From positions 212,585-276,584 of the forward strand of contig NZ_JAMXLH010000050.1 of NCBI RefSeq assembly GCF_024281035.1: a stretch of 64,000 bases of DNA, read 5' to 3'. A program made the translations under genes and the position numbers. Position 1 is the stretch's first letter. Each line of letters begins with the position of its first letter. Under the pieces are notes generated by a model. That model searched no databases, was not told the origin of the DNA, and saw nothing but the letters and a program-made list of their open reading frames with translations. Origin of the DNA: Paraburkholderia sp. Lineage in GTDB: Bacteria; Pseudomonadota; Gammaproteobacteria; Burkholderiales; Burkholderiaceae. Positions 61,292 through 64,000 of this stretch are shown here, in pieces.

Positions 61292-62254
61292 ATGAGCTCC
61301 CCGGACACGTCCTTGATTGCCGACACCGAAATCCTGCTCGCGCAGCCGCGCGGCTTCTGTGCCGGTGTCGATCGCGCCATCGAAATCGTCGAGCGCGCGA
61401 TCAAGCAGCACGGCGCACCTATCTACGTGCGCCACGAAATTGTCCACAACGCCTACGTGGTCGAAGATCTGCGCAAGAAAGGGGCGATCTTCATCGAGCA
61501 GCTCGATGAAGTGCCGTCCGGCAACACGGTCATATTCAGTGCGCACGGCGTCTCCAAGGCGGTGCGCGCGGATGCCGAGGCGCGCGGGCTGCGCGTCTAC
61601 GACGCCACGTGCCCGCTCGTCACCAAAGTGCACGTCGAAGTCGCGAAGATGCGCGACGAGGGCCTCGACATCGTGATGATCGGCCACAAGGGCCACCCCG
61701 AAGTCGAAGGCACGATGGGGCAGGCCGAAGAGGGCATGTATCTCGTGGAAGACGCCGCCGACGTCGCGTCGCTACAGTTGCGCGATCCGTCGCGCGTGGC
61801 GTTCGTCACGCAGACCACGCTTTCCGTCGACGACGCGGCCGATATCATCGCGGCGCTCAAGGCGCGTTTTCCCACCATCCGCGAGCCGAAGAAGCAGGAC
61901 ATCTGTTACGCTACGCAAAATCGCCAGGACGCCGTGAAATTCATGGCGCCCCAGTGCGACCTGGTGATCGTGGTCGGCAGCCCGAACAGCTCGAATTCCA
62001 ACCGGTTGCGCGAAGTCGCCGAGAAGCGCGGTGTCACTGCCTATATGGTGGACGCCGCCTCCCAGATCGACCCGCAATGGCTCGTGGGCAAGCACCGGAT
62101 CGGTCTGACGGCGGGCGCCTCGGCGCCGGAAGCGCTTGCGCAGGAGATCATCCAGCGTCTGCGTGAATTGGGTGTGCGCAACGTGCGCGCACTGGAAGGC
62201 ATCGAGGAAAACATCGCGTTTCCGTTGCCGCGCGGGCTCGGCTTGCCGGCCTGA
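61292..62254 (+). CDS. ispH: 4-hydroxy-3-methylbut-2-enyl diphosphate reductase
   Basis: A 320-residue iron-sulfur enzyme, last step of the MEP isoprenoid pathway. The three cluster cysteines are in GFCAGVDRA, ATCPLV and DICYATQNRQ; GHKGHPEVEGTMGQ carries the active-site glutamate. Start at 61292 (MSSPDTSLIAD). Ends at a strong terminator. Confidence 0.96.
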   Translation: MSSPDTSLIADTEILLAQPRGFCAGVDRAIEIVERAIKQHGAPIYVRHEIVHNAYVVEDLRKKGAIFIEQLDEVPSGNTVIFSAHGVSKAVRADAEARGLRVYDATCPLVTKVHVEVAKMRDEGLDIVMIGHKGHPEVEGTMGQAEEGMYLVEDAADVASLQLRDPSRVAFVTQTTLSVDDAADIIAALKARFPTIREPKKQDICYATQNRQDAVKFMAPQCDLVIVVGSPNSSNSNRLREVAEKRGVTAYMVDAASQIDPQWLVGKHRIGLTAGASAPEALAQEIIQRLRELGVRNVRALEGIEENIAFPLPRGLGLPA

Positions 62255-62274
62255 AGCTTTCAGGTACCGATCAG

Positions 62275-62302
62275 AAAAGCGCGCCGCCGGCGCGCTTTTT
62301 TC
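62275..62302 (+). terminator. terminator of fkpB-ispH
   Basis: AAAAGCGCGCC, GCC, GGCGCGCTTTTTT stem and T run. Confidence 0.87.
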
Positions 62303-62338
62303 CACCCGTTGATCGCTCCACCAGGCCATAAACAGTCA

Positions 62339-62451
62339 ATTAAATGGGGGCGTAACGCCGTGAAACCGAGATCAACCCGTGCAAAGTTGGGGTTTTTCGA
62401 TCGTCACGGATCGAAAATCGCACGAAATTTTTAAATGCGGCCCCATTTAAT
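62339..62451. repeat. nested inverted repeats
   Basis: Outer arms of 11 bp (ATTAAATGGGG/CCCCATTTAAT) 91 bases apart, and an inner 9-bp perfect dyad around GTCACG. Base composition is AT-richer than any neighbouring gene. Confidence 0.7.
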
Positions 62452-62710
62452 CGCGACCCTCTTGCCGACCTGAACAGAAAGTGCGCCGACAGGGCGCATG
62501 ACGACTGGCTGCGTTCGTGCTCTTAAATTCTCGGAAAGGCCGCCGCCTGGCAAGGTCTTCCGGCTACTGCCTGCAACACTTGGTGCAAATCCTGGTTCTT
62601 TTGGTGCAACTGATGCCCGAAAATCCGGTGCTACCAACGGTGCAACCCATGTTGTTCGCTGGTTTGGGAATGCGGTTGCAATGCAGGAAAACCCTGCCGG
62701 TTCAACCATA

Positions 62711-62738
62711 TTGCTGCCCGCATAATTGGAGTTACAAT
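62711..62738 (+). promoter_or_regulatory. candidate promoter for the 170-residue gene
   Basis: TTGCTG (62711-62716), 16-base spacer, TACAAT (62733-62738), about 55 bases upstream of the GGAG ribosome-binding site. Confidence 0.4.
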
Positions 62739-62803
62739 GCGCGCGTCCTGAAGGCTTGACGGGCTTTCAGCGAGTAATTCGGAAGGTGCAGGAGACCTGA
62801 TTA

Positions 62804-63316
62804 ATGCAAGTTGATTTTGCTTACGCCGCGTTTTCGGCGACTGCGGTTGCGCTGCGCGCTGCGTGGCACGACAGCAGTGCCGGGACGGGTGGGGCGGCGG
62901 TGAAGATGACCGCGCGCCTGGCAGGGACCGATGTACAGACCGACGTGCATTCAGGACATGACGATGAAAACGGCAAGCCGCATCTTAATCGCGCGCGTGC
63001 TGCAAAGGGGACAAGGATGACCGCGGTTCCCGTAGTCATGACAAATGGCATGCAACTTGCTCGTGCACGCACCGGCGCGAGCGCTGTTTTCGTGACGAGC
63101 CGCAGGGCGCGCGTCGTCGCCATTCTTCACAATGGCGCGTCGCGGCAATGGGGTTCGTTGGCCGGTCTGACCGAAGCCGCTCGCAGCGATGCGGCGTTTT
63201 CGGGCAACCCCGGCAGCGAGGACGGACTGCAGAAGGGAGTCATGACACGTGACGCATTCATGGTTGGCCGCGAGGCTATTGGCCACTGTGTCGTCGCGAA
63301 CGTGACAGGTAGTTGA
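62804..63316 (+). CDS. hypothetical protein, 170 residues
   Basis: I do not recognise a family. ATG at 62804 follows AGGAGACCTGATTA, a good ribosome-binding site. The protein starts MQVDFAYAAFSATAVALRAAW, has a charged, low-hydrophobicity middle and a 'MTAVPVVMTNGMQLARARTGASAVFVTSRRARVVAILHNG' segment; no signal peptide, metal motif or repeat is apparent. A candidate promoter precedes it and an intrinsic terminator directly follows its stop, so it looks like an independent unit. Codon use is somewhat less GC3-biased than the neighbours. A DUF assignment would need a profile search. Confidence 0.45.
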   Translation: MQVDFAYAAFSATAVALRAAWHDSSAGTGGAAVKMTARLAGTDVQTDVHSGHDDENGKPHLNRARAAKGTRMTAVPVVMTNGMQLARARTGASAVFVTSRRARVVAILHNGASRQWGSLAGLTEAARSDAAFSGNPGSEDGLQKGVMTRDAFMVGREAIGHCVVANVTGS

Positions 63317-63321
63317 ACCCG

Positions 63322-63354
63322 ACGGCACCGAACCATCCGGCGGTGCCGTTTTTG
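63322..63354 (+). terminator. terminator directly after the 170-residue gene
   Basis: ACGGCACCG and CGGTGCCGT form a 9-bp stem followed by TTTTT, six bases past the TGA. Confidence 0.82.
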
Positions 63355-63527
63355 CATCTGCTTCCGGGGAGTCCGCCGCTGTTACACAGCGGTGATTCGA
63401 ACCGGGTGTGGGTAACCGTAACCGGTCTTTTACTTCAGTACCCGAGAGTGTCGTTGCGGTTCCGTAAAACATCGCCCACCGGCCGATGCACAGCGCGAAT
63501 CCGGTCGCACGGGCTAAGGAGCATTAA

Positions 63528-64000
63528 ATGGATATCTTCATCCAGCAGATCCTGAATGGGCTGGTGCTTGGCAGCATCTACGCCATCATCGCACTGGGCT
63601 ACACCATGGTGTACGGGATTCTGGGCATCATCAACTTCGCGCACGGCGACGTGCTGATGGTCGGCGCCATGGTCGCGCTTTCCGCCATCAACGTGCTGCA
63701 CAATCATTTCCCGGGCCTCGGGAACATCGCGACGCTGACCATCGCGCTGATCGTCGCCGCGGTGGTCTGCGCGGTCGTCGGGTACGCGATCGAGAAAATC
63801 GCTTACCGGCCGCTGCGCCGCGCGCCGCGCCTCGCGCCGCTCATCACCGCGATCGGTGTGTCGATCCTGCTCGAGACGCTCGCCATGATGATCTGGGGCC
63901 GCAATCCGCTCGCGTTCCCGCAGCTCATCTCCACCGATCCGATCAACGTCATCAAGCCGACTGAAACCGGCGTGGGCGCCGTGATCTCGCCGACCGAGAT
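63528..64000 (+). CDS. livH: branched-chain amino-acid ABC transporter permease LivH, N-terminal part
   Basis: The gene runs off the right edge. Its 157 visible residues begin MDIFIQQILNGLVLGSIYAIIALGYTMVYGILGIINFAHGDVLMVGAM, the unmistakable start of LivH-family permeases (leucine/isoleucine/valine and related importers, also urea uptake relatives). AAGGAG lies 8 bases before the ATG. Several hydrophobic segments are visible ('LTIALIVAAVVCAVVGYAIEKIAYRPLRRAPRLAPLITAIGVSILLETLAMMIWG'). The partner livM, livG, livF and the binding protein would lie to the right. Confidence 0.95.
   Translation, partial: MDIFIQQILNGLVLGSIYAIIALGYTMVYGILGIINFAHGDVLMVGAMVALSAINVLHNHFPGLGNIATLTIALIVAAVVCAVVGYAIEKIAYRPLRRAPRLAPLITAIGVSILLETLAMMIWGRNPLAFPQLISTDPINVIKPTETGVGAVISPTE

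Larger units (their letters stand above)
62255..62803. other. 549-base AT-richer spacer with nested inverted repeats
   Basis: Beyond the ispH terminator, ATTAAATGGGG (62339-62349) and CCCCATTTAAT (62441-62451) form an outer inverted repeat, and TTTTCGATC (62394-62402) and GATCGAAAA (62409-62417) a perfect inner one. Near 62580-62650 there are several GGTGCAAC copies. A possible promoter lies at 62711-62738. No gene recognised. Confidence 0.5.

Noticed and set aside
62517..62759. 80-codon rightward frame before the 170-residue gene
   Set aside because: No ribosome-binding site, repeat-derived sequence (GGTGCAAC copies), overlapping the promoter region; not supported as a gene.

Overview
This window is GC-rich chromosomal DNA of a betaproteobacterium, almost certainly Burkholderiaceae (Burkholderia sensu lato, most like Paraburkholderia or Caballeronia). 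The pointers are the gene neighbourhoods (argF-argG beside a DUF3579 gene, rpsT/murJ, lpxK-Trm112-kdsB-adk, xseA/sodB, clpS-clpA, ribF-ileS-lspA-coaBC-dut, nadA-nadC/nadB, rpmB-rpmG/radC, fkpB-ispH), the family-level protein sequences and the strong codon bias to G/C in third positions. Nearly everything is core metabolism or housekeeping. I see no phage, insertion sequence, integron, CRISPR array, tRNA or rRNA.

Layout. 1-7.1 kb: the start of a DUF883 gene, a 1-Cys peroxiredoxin, glutaryl-CoA dehydrogenase divergent from an IclR regulator with a palindromic operator, arginine genes argF-argG, a DUF3579 gene and rpsT. 7.7-14.3 kb: murJ, a SirB1-type protein, a short-chain dehydrogenase, adk, kdsB, a Trm112-like protein and lpxK (envelope and nucleotide metabolism). 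14.3-24.4 kb: xseA, sodB, then a more accessory stretch: a YecD-like hydrolase lacking its cysteine and divergent from a TetR regulator with twin operators, a degenerate EAL protein, an MdtD-like exporter, a GntR regulator, an aldo-keto reductase and a small secreted protein. 24.8-30.6 kb: a four-gene peptide-type ABC importer. 30.8-35.2 kb: a stand-alone EF-G, a DUF192 protein, a tiny Lys/Ala/His-rich exported protein and rluE. 35.6-42.3 kb: icd, a cold-shock protein, clpS-clpA and an amino-acid permease. 42.4-49.8 kb: a leftward run ribF, ileS, lspA, coaBC, a flavin-dependent monooxygenase and dut. 50-55 kb: purN, an RNA m5C methyltransferase, an MscS channel and a fatty-acid desaturase. 55.2-59.6 kb: NAD synthesis (nadA-nadC converging on nadB) and ribosomal proteins L28/L33. 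59.8-64 kb: radC, fkpB-ispH, an unrecognised 170-residue gene with its own promoter and terminator, and the start of livH.

The less ordinary material is mostly between genes. It includes a duplicated 41-bp palindrome immediately before the nadA ribosome-binding site, short tandem arrays with 9- to 12-bp periods in several spacers (one beside two DnaA boxes), apparent leaderless transcripts for clpS, murJ and purN, long leaders on rpsT and the cold-shock gene, and nested inverted repeats downstream of ispH. No single locus is clearly a new multi-gene system. The best candidates for something undescribed are the nadA leader palindromes, the 170-residue gene before livH, and the degenerate EAL protein.
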